Assembly: GCF_014701095.1 (NCBI RefSeq) | Contig: NZ_AP023439.1 | Coordinates: 3,150,001 to 3,214,000 of the forward strand | Direction: 5' to 3' | Length of the DNA stretch: 64,000 bases | Source: Streptomyces tuirus | Lineage (GTDB): Bacteria > Actinomycetota > Actinomycetes > Streptomycetales > Streptomycetaceae | Part shown: piece after piece, positions 1 through 9,278 of the stretch | How positions within the stretch are numbered: position 1 is the stretch's first letter | Layout: each line of letters begins with the position of its first letter | The notes under the pieces: generated by a model | Database searches by the model: none | The model's input: only the letters and a program-made list of their open reading frames with translations | Told to the model about the DNA's origin: nothing | Position numbers and translations under genes: made by a program

Positions 1-37
1 AGCGGCCGGGGGGCAGCGAGGTGTGAGCCCTCGCCGC

Positions 38-210
38 GCGTCGACCGCGGGAAGCCTCGCGTCCAACGCGGGAGGCCTCGCGTCGGCCTCGGGAAGCCTC
101 ACATCAGTCGCGCGAGGCCGCGCGCCGACCCCGGGAAGCCTCACATCCAACGCCACGCATCCCTCGCGGGAAGCCTCACGGCCCCACGGGGCGCCTCACC
201 GCCCCCACGG
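38..210. repeat. Degenerate tandem repeats at the 3' end of the TetR gene
   Basis: Read on the minus strand, the unit TGAGGCTTCCCG recurs at irregular spacing of about 20-40 bp. The first copy includes the stop codon and last bases of the adjacent TetR gene; outer copies drift from TGAGGC to CGAGGC. There is no coding potential and no spacer-repeat regularity. It looks like a minisatellite grown from the gene end. Confidence 0.7.
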
Positions 211-1011
211 GAAGTCCCGCAGCGCCGCGAGATTGCGCAGGGCGAGTTCCGCGGGCCCGTCCGGACCCTCGGCGGGGCCGTCCCCCGCGGCCCACGCCTC
301 CAGTGCGGCACGTACGGCGGCGCTGGCCACCGCGGCGGCGAAGCGCAGCTCGGCGGTGGCGGCGTGGGGCGGGCGCGGGGTCCCGGCGGGGGACGGGTGA
401 GGGGTCTCGGCGGGGGGCGTGTGAGAGGTGTCGGCGGGCGGCGTTCGAGGGGGCGCAGTAGGGGCCAGGTCAGGGTCGGCGGCAACGTTGTCGCGGCCTT
501 CCCCGGAGACCTTCGGAACCCCGGCCGCCCCAGGAGCCCCGGCACCTGTCACCCGTTCCGCCAGCACCTCCTCCAGCAGTCGCTCGGACGCCTGGCAGAC
601 CTCCGCCCACACCCTGCGCAGGGACGGGGTCGTCTCGGCCAGACGCAGCAGCGTGCGGACCCACTCCCAGGAGGCCGCCGAGACGCCGACGCCCGGGGTG
701 AGGGTGTGGCGGACTCCCTGCTCCAGGGCGTGGAGCACGCCCGCGTCGGGGGGAGCGGCGCGCACCGCCTCCACCCACCGCTGGGCGCCGGCCGCGTAGA
801 GCGGGGCGACGGCTTCTTCCTTGGTGGCGAAGTACCGGTAGAAGGTGCGCGGTGCGATACCGGCGGCCTGGGCGATGTCCTCCGCGCGGGTGGCGCGCAG
901 GCCGTGCCGTACGAAGAGGCCGGCCGCGGCCCGGGCGATCTCCATACGTGTTTCGGTCTTCCGCCGCTCGGTCAGTGAGGACGGAGGCGGGGTCGGGGTG
1001 GTGCTGCTCAC
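196..1011 (-). CDS. TetR/AcrR family transcriptional regulator
   Basis: This is a DNA-binding repressor-type regulator; the ligand is unknown. The N-terminal helix-turn-helix is clear: an ERRKTETRMEIARAA helix, then GLRATRAEDIAQAAGIAPRTFYRYF, the family signature. The C-terminal ligand domain is interrupted by a Pro-rich repeated stretch (TPPADTSHTPPAETPHPSPAG type, about 50 residues) before a conserved-looking helix FAAAVASAAVRAALEAWA. That stretch looks like an in-frame minisatellite expansion and makes the protein longer than the usual 190-220 residues. The start is uncertain: GTG at 1011 gives a short leader, GTG at 1038 is also open, and neither has a good ribosome site. It is transcribed away from hrdD, with a strong hairpin between them. 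The target is unknown. Confidence 0.85.
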   Translation of the reverse strand: MSSTTPTPPPSSLTERRKTETRMEIARAAAGLFVRHGLRATRAEDIAQAAGIAPRTFYRYFATKEEAVAPLYAAGAQRWVEAVRAAPPDAGVLHALEQGVRHTLTPGVGVSAASWEWVRTLLRLAETTPSLRRVWAEVCQASERLLEEVLAERVTGAGAPGAAGVPKVSGEGRDNVAADPDLAPTAPPRTPPADTSHTPPAETPHPSPAGTPRPPHAATAELRFAAAVASAAVRAALEAWAAGDGPAEGPDGPAELALRNLAALRDFPWGR

Positions 1012-1050
1012 GCCCGGCAGGCTATGCCCATGTGACACAATCTGCCATCT

Positions 1051-1089
1051 GGCGGGCCACCCCGTGGTTCAGGTACGGGGTGGCCCGCC
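1051..1089. terminator. Strong hairpin, probable bidirectional terminator
   Basis: A perfect 15-bp inverted repeat (GGCGGGCCACCCCGT, 1051-1065, with its complement at 1075-1089) has a 9-nt loop. It sits between the end of hrdD transcription and the TetR start, so it probably ends the hrdD transcript. There is no T-tract, as is common in Streptomyces. Confidence 0.7.
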
Positions 1090-1440
1090 CTCCAGCACGC
1101 GGGCCGGCCCCCATAAGAAGAGAGCCGGGCCCCGACGTCCGGGGGGAAGGACGCCGAAGCCCGGCCTCGGGGAAAGTCCCGGCGCCGGGGGGAGTGCGAC
1201 GGGACTTGGCTGTTGGGGGTCGGGGGGTATGACCCCGGGCCCGAACTGGTGGACCCAGAAGTCTTGTTCCCTGAGTCCGCGAATTGAAGCGGCGTTACAT
1301 CGCCATGTTTGCGCGGTCTTTCGCCACCCGGCGTACGCGGTGCCCTCCGGGCGCACACGCTCCGTCACCCACTTGCCGTGGGGAACGGGCCGTACGCCCG
1401 GACGCTCACCGATTCGCCGTCTCACCGATGTCCGGCCGTC

Positions 1441-1673
1441 ACGCGAACACAGTCACGCCACCGCGCGAACACGGTCACGGCCACGGCGCGAACCGGATCA
1501 CGCCACCGCGCGAACCCGGTCCCGCCACGGCCCGAACCGGATCACGCCACCGCGCGAACCCGGTCCCGCCACGGCCCGAACCGGATCACGCCACCGCGCG
1601 AACCCGGTCCCGCCACGGCCCGAAAGGGATCACGCCGCTGCGCGAACTGGGTCACGCCGCCGCGCGAGCGGGA

Positions 1674-1683
<10 letters not shown>
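1441..1683. repeat. 22-bp tandem array (44-bp higher-order unit) abutting the hrdD stop codon
   Basis: About eleven copies of a 22-bp unit alternate as two variants, giving an exact 44-bp period in the middle (the AACCGG phase recurs at 1491, 1535 and 1579, and as AAAGGG at 1623). On the minus strand the unit reads TTCGCGCGGCGGCGTGATCC, nearly the same as the last codons and stop of hrdD. The array therefore seems to have grown from the gene's 3' end. Confidence 0.9.
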
Positions 1684-2672
<989 letters not shown>

Positions 2673-2774
2673 GCGAGCTCCCTTGCGATGGTGAGGTCAG
2701 CGGGTGTCGGACGCTGGACTCCGTCTTCCGAGACTCTCCGGACTCTCCTCGGGTGCCCTGCATCCGATGGAAAC

Positions 2775-2800
2775 AACGACTGGAATCAGGACAGAATTCC
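2775..2800 (-). promoter_or_regulatory. SigR-type promoter of hrdD
   Basis: On the minus strand GGAAT (2796-2800) is followed by exactly 18 bp and GTT (2775-2777), the consensus for the thiol-stress ECF sigma factor SigR. It lies about 100 bp upstream of the hrdD ATG. hrdD is a known SigR target in S. coelicolor, so sequence and prior knowledge agree. Confidence 0.8.
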
Positions 2801-2861
2801 CAACCCGGCCCCCGATTTTTCTGATCATGCAGTACCCTGTCGGGCCACATAGGGAGGCACG

Positions 2862-3380
2862 ATGCCGTCGCACCCCGCAGAGGTGCAGGTCAGGCCGGGA
2901 GTCGAGGATGACCTCGAGGCCCTCACGGCCCTCTATAACCACTATGTACGTGAGACGGCGATCACATTCGACACCGCGATCTTCACTCCGGAGGAGCGCC
3001 GCCCTTGGCTGCTCTCCCACCCTGAAGACGGGCCGCACCGCCTGATGGTTGCCACGACGGCGGACCCACGGGAGATTCTGGGCTACGCCACGTCAAGCCC
3101 TTTCCGAACGAAGCCCGCCTATGCCACCTCCGTGGAAACGACCGTGTACGTCGCCCCGGAGGCCGGCCGGCGCGGCGTCGGCACGCTCCTCTACACGGCC
3201 CTCTTCGAGGCCCTGTCCGGCGAGGATCTGCACCGCGCCTACGCGGGCATCGCGCTGCCGAACGAGGCGTCGGCCCGGCTGCACGAACGCCTCGGTTTCC
3301 GGCATGTCGGCACCTACCGCGAGGTGGGCCGCAAGTTCGGCCGCTACTGGGACGTGGCCTGGTACGAGAAGCCGCTGTAG
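2862..3380 (+). CDS. GNAT N-acetyltransferase, phosphinothricin acetyltransferase-like
   Basis: An acetyl-CoA-dependent N-acetyltransferase of the Pat/Bar/YncA type, which acetylates phosphinothricin or related small amines such as methionine sulfoximine. At 172 residues it is full length. The N-terminal VRPGVEDDLEALTALYNHYV, the ETAITFDT stretch and the acetyl-CoA loop RRGVGTLLYTAL are typical, as is ALPNEASARLHERLGFRHVGTYREVGRKFGRYWDVAWYEKPL at the C-terminus. ATG 2862 follows a GGGAGG ribosome site. It is divergent from hrdD. Whether it confers real resistance or is a general YncA-type enzyme cannot be told from sequence. Confidence 0.85.
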   Translation: MPSHPAEVQVRPGVEDDLEALTALYNHYVRETAITFDTAIFTPEERRPWLLSHPEDGPHRLMVATTADPREILGYATSSPFRTKPAYATSVETTVYVAPEAGRRGVGTLLYTALFEALSGEDLHRAYAGIALPNEASARLHERLGFRHVGTYREVGRKFGRYWDVAWYEKPL

Positions 3381-3384
3381 GAGC

Positions 3385-3421
3385 ACCCGCGGGAGCGCCA
3401 TGCGGGCAAGCCCGCGGGGGT
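3385..3421. terminator. Possible hairpin between convergent genes
   Basis: ACCCGCGGG (3385-3393) can pair with CCCGCGGGGGT (3411-3421) across a 17-nt loop. It lies exactly in the gap between the converging acetyltransferase and dioxygenase genes. The stem is short and each arm is partly self-complementary, so support is moderate. Confidence 0.4.
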
Positions 3422-3426
3422 CCGTT

Positions 3427-4212
3427 TCAGCCGAACTGCACCGACCGCTTCGCCAGCCCCATCCAGAACCCGTCGATCACGGACTTCTGCGTGTCCAGCT
3501 CACCGGTCGCGTCGGCCGCGCCCATGGTCACGAACAGCGGGGCGAAGTGCTCGGTGCGCGGGTGGGCCAGCTGCCCTGCGGGCGACTTGCGGGTGAAGTC
3601 GAGCAGGGCGTCCACGTCACGGGCCTCCAGCGCCCGCCGGCCCCAGTCGTCGAACTCGGCCGACCAGCCGGGGATGCCGCCCTGCCGCAGCGCGGCCAGG
3701 TTGTGGGTGAAGAAGCCGGAGCCGACGATCAGCACGCCCTCGTCCCGCAGGGGCGCGAGCTTGCGGCCGATCTCCAGCAGCCGCACCGGGTCCAGCGTCG
3801 GCATGGACACCTGGAGGACCGGGATGTCGGCCTCCGGGTACATCTCGACCAGCGGCACGTACGCGCCGTGGTCGAGGCCGCGGTCGGGGACGTCCTGGAC
3901 CGGCATGCCGGGGGCACGCAGCAGTTTGCGTACGGACTCGGCGAGCTCCGGCGCGCCGGGGGCGTCGTACGTCACCCGGTAGTAGTGCTCCGGGAAGCCC
4001 CAGAAGTCGTAGACGAGCGGGACGGCCTCGGTGGCGCCGAGGGCGAGCGGGGCCTCCTCCCAGTGGGCGGAGACCATCAGGATCGCCTTGGGGCGCGGCA
4101 GCCCGGCGGACCAGGCGGCCAGCTCACCGGGCCAGACCGGATCGTCGGCCAGGGGCGGTGCGCCGTGACTGAGGTACAGAGCGGGCATGCGCTCCTGGGT
4201 GGCGGCGGACAT
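3427..4212 (-). CDS. DODA-type extradiol aromatic ring-opening dioxygenase (LigB/YgiD family)
   Basis: Predicted metal-dependent dioxygenase of the class III extradiol superfamily, which opens catechol-type rings (4,5-DOPA dioxygenase-like). It is 261 residues, the normal length. Metal-ligand and active-site motifs are visible: LYLSHGAPPL near residue 15, VSAHWE near 47, GLDHGAYVPL near 115 and VGSGFFTHNL near 166. ATG 4212 begins MSAATQERMPAL. The gene is divergent from a MarR regulator across an 80-bp AT-richer gap. That pairing is common for aromatic or quinone-responsive regulons, so regulation by the neighbour is likely but inferred. Confidence 0.9.
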   Translation of the reverse strand: MSAATQERMPALYLSHGAPPLADDPVWPGELAAWSAGLPRPKAILMVSAHWEEAPLALGATEAVPLVYDFWGFPEHYYRVTYDAPGAPELAESVRKLLRAPGMPVQDVPDRGLDHGAYVPLVEMYPEADIPVLQVSMPTLDPVRLLEIGRKLAPLRDEGVLIVGSGFFTHNLAALRQGGIPGWSAEFDDWGRRALEARDVDALLDFTRKSPAGQLAHPRTEHFAPLFVTMGAADATGELDTQKSVIDGFWMGLAKRSVQFG

Positions 4213-4292
4213 GCTGCGGCTCCTTCCAAAACATGGTTCCCTACAAAACTGTACGGGCCATTTGTTTAAAGTTCAAGGAGGGTCCACGTAGA

Positions 4293-4835
4293 GTGGAACA
4301 CATGAAGGCACCCGCATCCGCACCGGCAGCGGGCTCCGCCGCGGAGCCCCAGGAACCGCGCTGGCTCACCGGCGAGGAGCAGCGCGTCTGGCGCTCGTTC
4401 ATGGAGGGCGTCACCCTCCTCGACGACCATCTCGACCGGCAGCTGCAGCGCGACGCGGGCATGCCGCACGTCTACTACGGCCTGCTGGTCAACCTCGCCG
4501 AGGCGCCGCGGCGGCGGCTGCGGATGACCGAGCTCGCGATGCTGGCGAAGATCACCCGGTCCCGTCTCTCGCACGCCGTCGCGCGTCTGGAGAAGAACGG
4601 CTGGGTGCACCGGGAGGACTGCCCCGACGACAAGCGGGGCCAGTTCGCCGTCCTCACGGACGAGGGCCTGGAGGTGCTGCGGAAGACCGCGCCGGGCCAT
4701 GTGGAGGCCGTACGCCAGGCGGTCTTCGACCGGCTCTCCCCGGAACAGCAGAAGTCCCTCGGCGAGATCATGCAGATCGTCGCCGAGGGACTTCAGCCGA
4801 CCGAAGCGGGTGCGGACCTGCCCTGGCTCCGCTGA
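4293..4835 (+). CDS. MarR family transcriptional regulator
   Basis: A winged-helix dimeric regulator. The core VYYGLLVNLAEAPRRRLRMTELAMLAKITRSRLSHAVARLEKNGWVHREDCPDDKRGQFAVLTDEG contains the recognition helix and the DKR wing. GTG 4293 is preferred because an AAGGAGGG site lies 10 nt upstream; the alternative ATG at 4302 would be 19 nt away. The gap to the divergent dioxygenase has an AT-rich TTTGTTTAAAGTTCAA stretch (4260-4275) that could hold its operator. It probably controls the dioxygenase. The sequence after the stop is tandemly repeated. Confidence 0.88.
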   Translation: MEHMKAPASAPAAGSAAEPQEPRWLTGEEQRVWRSFMEGVTLLDDHLDRQLQRDAGMPHVYYGLLVNLAEAPRRRLRMTELAMLAKITRSRLSHAVARLEKNGWVHREDCPDDKRGQFAVLTDEGLEVLRKTAPGHVEAVRQAVFDRLSPEQQKSLGEIMQIVAEGLQPTEAGADLPWLR

Positions 4836-4991
4836 CGCGGGAGCGGCGGGTGCGCAGCCGGCCTGGCTTTGCTGACGCGGGAGCGGCGGGTGCGGCGGGT
4901 GCGCAGCCGGCCTGGCTTTGCTGACGCGGGCGGCGGGTGCGGGGCCGGGCAGATGCGGACCTGCCCTGCTCCGCCGACGCGGGAGCAGGGC
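4810..4991. repeat. Tandem copies of the marR 3' end
   Basis: The last codons, stop and downstream bases of marR (CCTGGCTCCGC-TGA-CGCGGG) are repeated with small changes at 4862, 4911 and 4954. The fourth copy even carries the upstream TGCGGACCTGCCCTG sequence. Period is 40-50 bp. There is no reading frame of its own. This is another minisatellite anchored at a stop codon. Confidence 0.85.
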
Positions 4992-5086
4992 AGGTCCTGG
5001 ATTCCGTGGGTACGGGGCGTCCCCTTCCCCGTGCCTACGGAGGGCCCGTGTCTACGGAGGGCCCGAAGGGGTGCGGTGCGCGGGCG

Positions 5087-6628
5087 TCAGTGGGCGACGA
5101 CCGGGATCTGCACCTCGTCCGCCGCGTCCTCGCCGGAGGACGCCACCGTCGTACCGCCCGGGCGGCCGGCGTTGACGAACGTCAGGGCGATCACGGCGGC
5201 CACCACGAGGATGCCGACCGCGAACCAGATCGCGCTGGTGTAGCCCTGCACCATGGCCTCCAGCTGGACCAGCTGCTGCTGGGACCGGCTGGTCGCCCCC
5301 GCGATGTGGTCGGCGACGTACGCCGTGGTCGCCGAGGCGGCGATGGTGTTCAGCAGGGCCGTGCCGATTGCGCCGCCCACCTGCTGCGAGGTGTTGACCA
5401 TCGCGGAGGCGACACCGGAGTCCCGGGGCTCGACGCCCTGGGTGGCCAGCGACATGGCCGGCATGAACGCCGTACCCATGCCCAGGCCGAGCAGCAGCAT
5501 CGCCGGCAGCAGCAGGGCGGCGTACGAGGAGCCGATCTCCAGCTGGGTCAGCAGCAGCATGCCGAGCGCGGCGACCAGGAAGCCCGGGCCCATCAGCAGG
5601 CGCGGCGCGACCCGGGTCATCAGGCGGGTGCCGATCTGGGTGGAGCCGGTGATCATGCCCGCGATCATCGGCAGGAAGGCGAACCCGGTCTTGACCGGCG
5701 AGTAGCCCTTCACGATCTGCAGGTAGTAGGTGAGGAAGAGGAACAGGCCGAACATCGCGATGATCGCGAGGCCGAGGGAGAGGTAGATCCCGCCGCGGTT
5801 GCGCTCGGTGATCACGCGCAGCGGCAGCAGCGGGGCCTTGACCTTCGACTCGACGAGCACGAAGGACGCCAGCAGCACGGCCGAGGCGACGAACATGCCG
5901 ACGGTGACGGAGTCGCTCCAGCCGTTGGACTCGGCGCGGGTGAAGCCGTAGACGAGGGCGACGAGGCCGAGGGTGGAGAGAATGACGCCGGGGATGTCGA
6001 GCGGGGAGCGGTTGCGGCCGCCCTCGGGCTCACGGATGACGAAGTAGGCACCGGCCGCGGCGACGATGGCGAACGGGATGTTCACGAAGAACGTCCAGCG
6101 CCAGTCCAGGTACTCGGTGAGGAAGCCGCCCAGGATCAGACCGACCGCACCGCCACCACCGGCGATAGCGCCGTAGATGCCGAACGCCTTGGCGCGCTCC
6201 TTGGCGTCGGTGAACATCACGGCCAGCAGGGAGAGCGCGGCGGGCGCGAGCAGGGCACCGAAGACGCCCTGGAGTGCGCGGGCGCCGAACATCATCACCT
6301 CGTTGGTGGCGGCGCCGCCGAGCGCGGAGGCCGCGGCGAAACCGCCGAGACCGACCACGAAGGCCTTCTTGCGGCCCCACAGGTCGGCTATCCGGCCACC
6401 GAACAGGAGCAGACCGCCGAAGGCGAGGGCGTAGGCCGTGACGACCCACTGCCGGTTGCCGTCGGAGATGCCGAGGTCCTGCTGGGCGGAGGGCAGGGCG
6501 ATGTTCACGATGGTGGCGTCCAGGACGACCATCAGCTGGGCGAGCGCGATGAAGACGAGCGCTTTCCAGCGGCCGGGATCCGGTTCTGCGGCCGGGGCGC
6601 GGAGAGCCTTTGAGGCTGTTTCAGACAT
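5087..6628 (-). CDS. MFS efflux transporter, DHA2 (14-TM, EmrB/QacA-type)
   Basis: A proton-driven multidrug exporter in the cytoplasmic membrane. Hydrophobic segments fit 14 helices. Helix 1 has LVVLDATIVNIALP, the DHA2 signature; WVVTAYALAFGGLLLFGGRIADLWGRKKAFVVG is motif A, and a motif-C-like glycine-rich segment (AIAGGGGAVGLILGG) follows near residue 155. Length, 513 residues, is normal. ATG 6628 is chosen; GTG 6640 in the same frame is possible. It lies downstream of a TetR gene on the same strand, across a gap of about 240 bp filled by six 17-bp iterons. The arrangement fits a repressor/pump pair; the substrate is unknown. Confidence 0.92.
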   Translation of the reverse strand: MSETASKALRAPAAEPDPGRWKALVFIALAQLMVVLDATIVNIALPSAQQDLGISDGNRQWVVTAYALAFGGLLLFGGRIADLWGRKKAFVVGLGGFAAASALGGAATNEVMMFGARALQGVFGALLAPAALSLLAVMFTDAKERAKAFGIYGAIAGGGGAVGLILGGFLTEYLDWRWTFFVNIPFAIVAAAGAYFVIREPEGGRNRSPLDIPGVILSTLGLVALVYGFTRAESNGWSDSVTVGMFVASAVLLASFVLVESKVKAPLLPLRVITERNRGGIYLSLGLAIIAMFGLFLFLTYYLQIVKGYSPVKTGFAFLPMIAGMITGSTQIGTRLMTRVAPRLLMGPGFLVAALGMLLLTQLEIGSSYAALLLPAMLLLGLGMGTAFMPAMSLATQGVEPRDSGVASAMVNTSQQVGGAIGTALLNTIAASATTAYVADHIAGATSRSQQQLVQLEAMVQGYTSAIWFAVGILVVAAVIALTFVNAGRPGGTTVASSGEDAADEVQIPVVAH

Positions 6629-6773
6629 GGGGATACCCACTTCGGGACTTCGTGACGGAAAAAGGTGACGAAAGGTGGCGGCTCGTCTGCGGGGGACGGC
6701 CGTAAGAACTGCCGTAGGGACTGCCGTTCAGGCGGTCGGGCGGTCAGGGTTCAGACGGGTGGGGCGGCCTGAA

Positions 6774-6875
6774 CTCATCGGCATAGGTCACTCATCGGTA
6801 TGGGTCACTCATCGGTATGGGTCACCCATCGGTATGGGTCACTCATCGGTACGGGTCACCCATCGGTATAGGTCA
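6774..6875. repeat. Six 17-bp iterons between tetR and the MFS gene
   Basis: Six consecutive 17-bp units of the form CTCATCGGTATGGGTCA run from 6774 to 6875 with almost no degeneration. Where a unit begins CCC, the junction creates the inverted repeat ATGGGT-C-ACCCAT. The array lies 150 bp upstream of the exporter start and overlaps the last codon of tetR. It may be a repeated operator or simply a stop-anchored minisatellite. Confidence 0.9.
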
Positions 6876-7517
6876 GGGTCGGCGCAGGTCCTCCAGAGTC
6901 ACCGGCGTGCCCGGGAGGCTGGAGGACGCCGGAGCGCGCAACCCGTCCAGGAACAGCTGGAGATGGCGGTGGACGAAGCGGTCGGCGCGGAAGCAGTCCG
7001 TACCGGCCGGGGGCCGGCTGAGCTGGGCCACGGCGATCATGACGTCCCCGACGTCCACGTCGGACCGGAGCTGCCCGGCCGTCCTGGCACGGTCCATGAC
7101 CTCCGCGACCAGTCGCTCGACCCGTTCGCGCGCGGCCTCCAGATCCGGGTGGTGCTTGTCGAACGTGCTGGAGACCATCGGGCACAGCGCGCTGATCCGC
7201 TCGTCGGCCGCGGCGTGCACGAAGCGCTCCAGCGCCTCGAACGCGTCGCCGGTCTCGGTGAGCGCGGCCTCGGCGGCGGCGGCCGTACGGTCCATGACGG
7301 AGCAGACGACCTCACGGACGAGCGCGTCGCGGTCCGGGAAGTTGCGGTACACCGTGGCATTGCCGACGCCGGCCCGGCGGGCGATCTCGTCGAGCGGCAC
7401 CTCGGGGCCGTGCTCGACGAACATCTCCCGGGCGGCGGTGACGATCCGCTCCCGGTTGCGCAGGGCGTCGGCGCGAGGCCGGGGCGCCTTGCGCGTGACG
7501 GGGCTGGCGGTCTGCAC
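6873..7517 (-). CDS. TetR family regulator of the adjacent exporter
   Basis: At 214 residues this is a normal TetR regulator. The HTH is RERIVTAAREMFVEHGPEVPLDEIARRAGVGNATVYRNFPDRDALVREV (residues about 20-70), followed by an all-helical ligand domain. GTG 7517 is chosen because CAGGAG lies 8 nt upstream; longer in-frame starts lack such a site. It is co-directional with the DHA2 exporter, so it probably represses it and itself. A candidate autoregulatory operator lies just upstream at 7595-7645. Confidence 0.9.
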   Translation of the reverse strand: MQTASPVTRKAPRPRADALRNRERIVTAAREMFVEHGPEVPLDEIARRAGVGNATVYRNFPDRDALVREVVCSVMDRTAAAAEAALTETGDAFEALERFVHAAADERISALCPMVSSTFDKHHPDLEAARERVERLVAEVMDRARTAGQLRSDVDVGDVMIAVAQLSRPPAGTDCFRADRFVHRHLQLFLDGLRAPASSSLPGTPVTLEDLRRP

Positions 7518-7594
7518 GGCGTACTCCTGATGTCGGTGTTGAAGATGGTTGAAGGTGTGTGGCACTTGACGCTGTCTCGCGGTCCGATCCGGGG

Positions 7595-7645
7595 AGCGGG
7601 TCCCCGTTTCGATCCACACATGGCTAAACGGGGAGTGGGTCCCCG
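7595..7645. promoter_or_regulatory. Candidate operator upstream of tetR
   Basis: CCCCGTTT (7602-7609) is inverted as AAACGGGG (7626-7633). The same region has a direct repeat, AGCGGGTCCCCG (7595-7606) and AGTGGGTCCCCG (7634-7645). Nested symmetry of this size about 80 bp upstream of a TetR start fits a dimeric-repressor site. Confidence 0.5.
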
Positions 7646-7830
7646 GTATTTCCCGCTCCCGCGGAAATTATTTGTGACCTGGCTCACAATCTCCCGAAAC
7701 GCCTCGGGACCGCTACTGACGGGAAACCCACGATCGGTCTCTTCCAGCGGGCGTCCCCCCACCTCGCGACGCAGGGTGATCGCAAGGGTGCAGCCGGGAA
7801 CCGGGAGGCTGCCGTGGCGCGGGAGGTCCC

Positions 7831-9183
7831 TTGCAGGTCCCTTGCATACAGCCACGGCCCCGGCGCCCCCACCCGGACGGCACGGGTCCGCCCGGCGGCC
7901 GGATACCCAGGCGCCGGCTGGCCGCGCTGGCCTGCGTGACCGCCCTGACCTTCACGGTCAGCACCTCGGCCGGAACGGGCCGTCTCTCCCCGGGCACCAG
8001 TACGGCGGGCGCGGGCCCGATCACCCTCTCCCACACCGCCGAGCACGGCCCCTGCATGATCCGCGGCGCCCGCGAGGTCCAGATGTCCGAGGGCATCCCC
8101 ACCTCCACCGGCTACAGCCGCTCCACCGGCACCGTCCGCGCCCTCACCCTGATGGTCGACTTCTCCGACGCCCCCGGCCAGGGCGACGCCCAGGACCGCT
8201 ACCACGAGTTCTTTCCGCAGACCCGCGAGTGGTTCCGCACCAGCTCCTACGGCCGTCTCGACTACCGCCCCGAGACCCCCATCCCTGGGTGGCTGCGGAT
8301 GCCGAAGTCCTTCCGGGAGTACGGCATAGAGCGCGGGGCCCCGTTCGACCCCGGCTACCGCGCGCTGGTCCAGGACCTCGTGTCCGCGGCCGACCCGAAG
8401 GTGGACTTCCGCGCGTACGACCTGCTGAACGTCCTGGTGACCCCCAACGCCGGCCCCTCCGCCCTGGACACCGTCCTGTCCGTCACCTTCGCCGGCAACC
8501 CGGAGGCACCCAGGGCCGACGGCGTACCCGTGGCCAACGCCTCGTTCGTCTACTCCCGCCAGGACGACGGCTCGGGCTCCTACGACCGCACCGGCTACCG
8601 CGTCCTCCCCCACGAGAACGGCCACGTCTTCGGCCTGCCCGACCTGTACACCGCGGAGGGCGGGGGCGCGGTCGGCCACTGGGACATCATGAGCGAGGAC
8701 TGGGGCGCCAACAACGACTTCCTCGGCTGGCACAAGTGGAAGCTGGGCTGGCTCGACGCCGCCCAGGTCCACTGCGCGGCGTCCCGCGGCACCACGGAGT
8801 ACACCCTGACGCCCCTGGCGCTCGCCGGCGGCTCCAAGCTCGTCTTCGTCCCCCTGGACAGCAGAACCGGCTACGCCCTCGAACTGCGCACCCGCGCCGG
8901 CAACGACGAGGCCGTCTGCCGTCCCGGCGTCCTGATCTACAAGGTCGACGCCGAGGTGGACACGGGCATGGGCCCGGTCACCGTCCAGGACGCCCGCCGT
9001 GACAGCGGCGGCTGCACGCGCGCGCCGAACGTCCACGCGGAGCTGTCGGACGCGCCGTTCACGCCCGGGGAGACGTTCCGCGACGCGGCGAACGGCATCA
9101 CGATCGAGGTCGCGGGCGTGGGGGCGGGGGCGGCGGGAGCGGGTGTGGAGGGGGGTTACCGGGTGCGGGTGACGAGGGAGTAG
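7831..9183 (+). CDS. Secreted M6 family (immune inhibitor A-like) zinc metalloprotease
   Basis: An extracellular protease. A positively charged start (RIPRRRLAALACVTALTFTVSTSAG) forms a signal sequence within the first 50 residues. The catalytic zinc motif HENGH is at residues 261-265, followed by VFGLPDLY and then GHWDIMSEDWG, the Met-turn region typical of M6 peptidases. Total length is 450 residues, shorter than InhA because no long C-terminal domains follow. The start is TTG 7831 with GGGAGG 4 nt upstream; this is the weakest part of the call. It stands alone between regulators on either side. The substrate is unknown. Confidence 0.85.
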   Translation: MQVPCIQPRPRRPHPDGTGPPGGRIPRRRLAALACVTALTFTVSTSAGTGRLSPGTSTAGAGPITLSHTAEHGPCMIRGAREVQMSEGIPTSTGYSRSTGTVRALTLMVDFSDAPGQGDAQDRYHEFFPQTREWFRTSSYGRLDYRPETPIPGWLRMPKSFREYGIERGAPFDPGYRALVQDLVSAADPKVDFRAYDLLNVLVTPNAGPSALDTVLSVTFAGNPEAPRADGVPVANASFVYSRQDDGSGSYDRTGYRVLPHENGHVFGLPDLYTAEGGGAVGHWDIMSEDWGANNDFLGWHKWKLGWLDAAQVHCAASRGTTEYTLTPLALAGGSKLVFVPLDSRTGYALELRTRAGNDEAVCRPGVLIYKVDAEVDTGMGPVTVQDARRDSGGCTRAPNVHAELSDAPFTPGETFRDAANGITIEVAGVGAGAAGAGVEGGYRVRVTRE

Positions 9184-9278
9184 AGGGGAGGGTGGGATCC
9201 CCTCCTGGCCGTCGGGCCACCGATTCCGGATTACGGTGGGCCTGCCGCGACCGTCGCGAGCGCCGTACCGGAGAGCCG

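Noticed and set aside
1069..1425. 118-codon minus-strand reading frame between hrdD and tetR
   Set aside because: It runs through the terminator hairpin, has no ribosome site and resembles no family; open frames of this size are expected by chance at this GC content.
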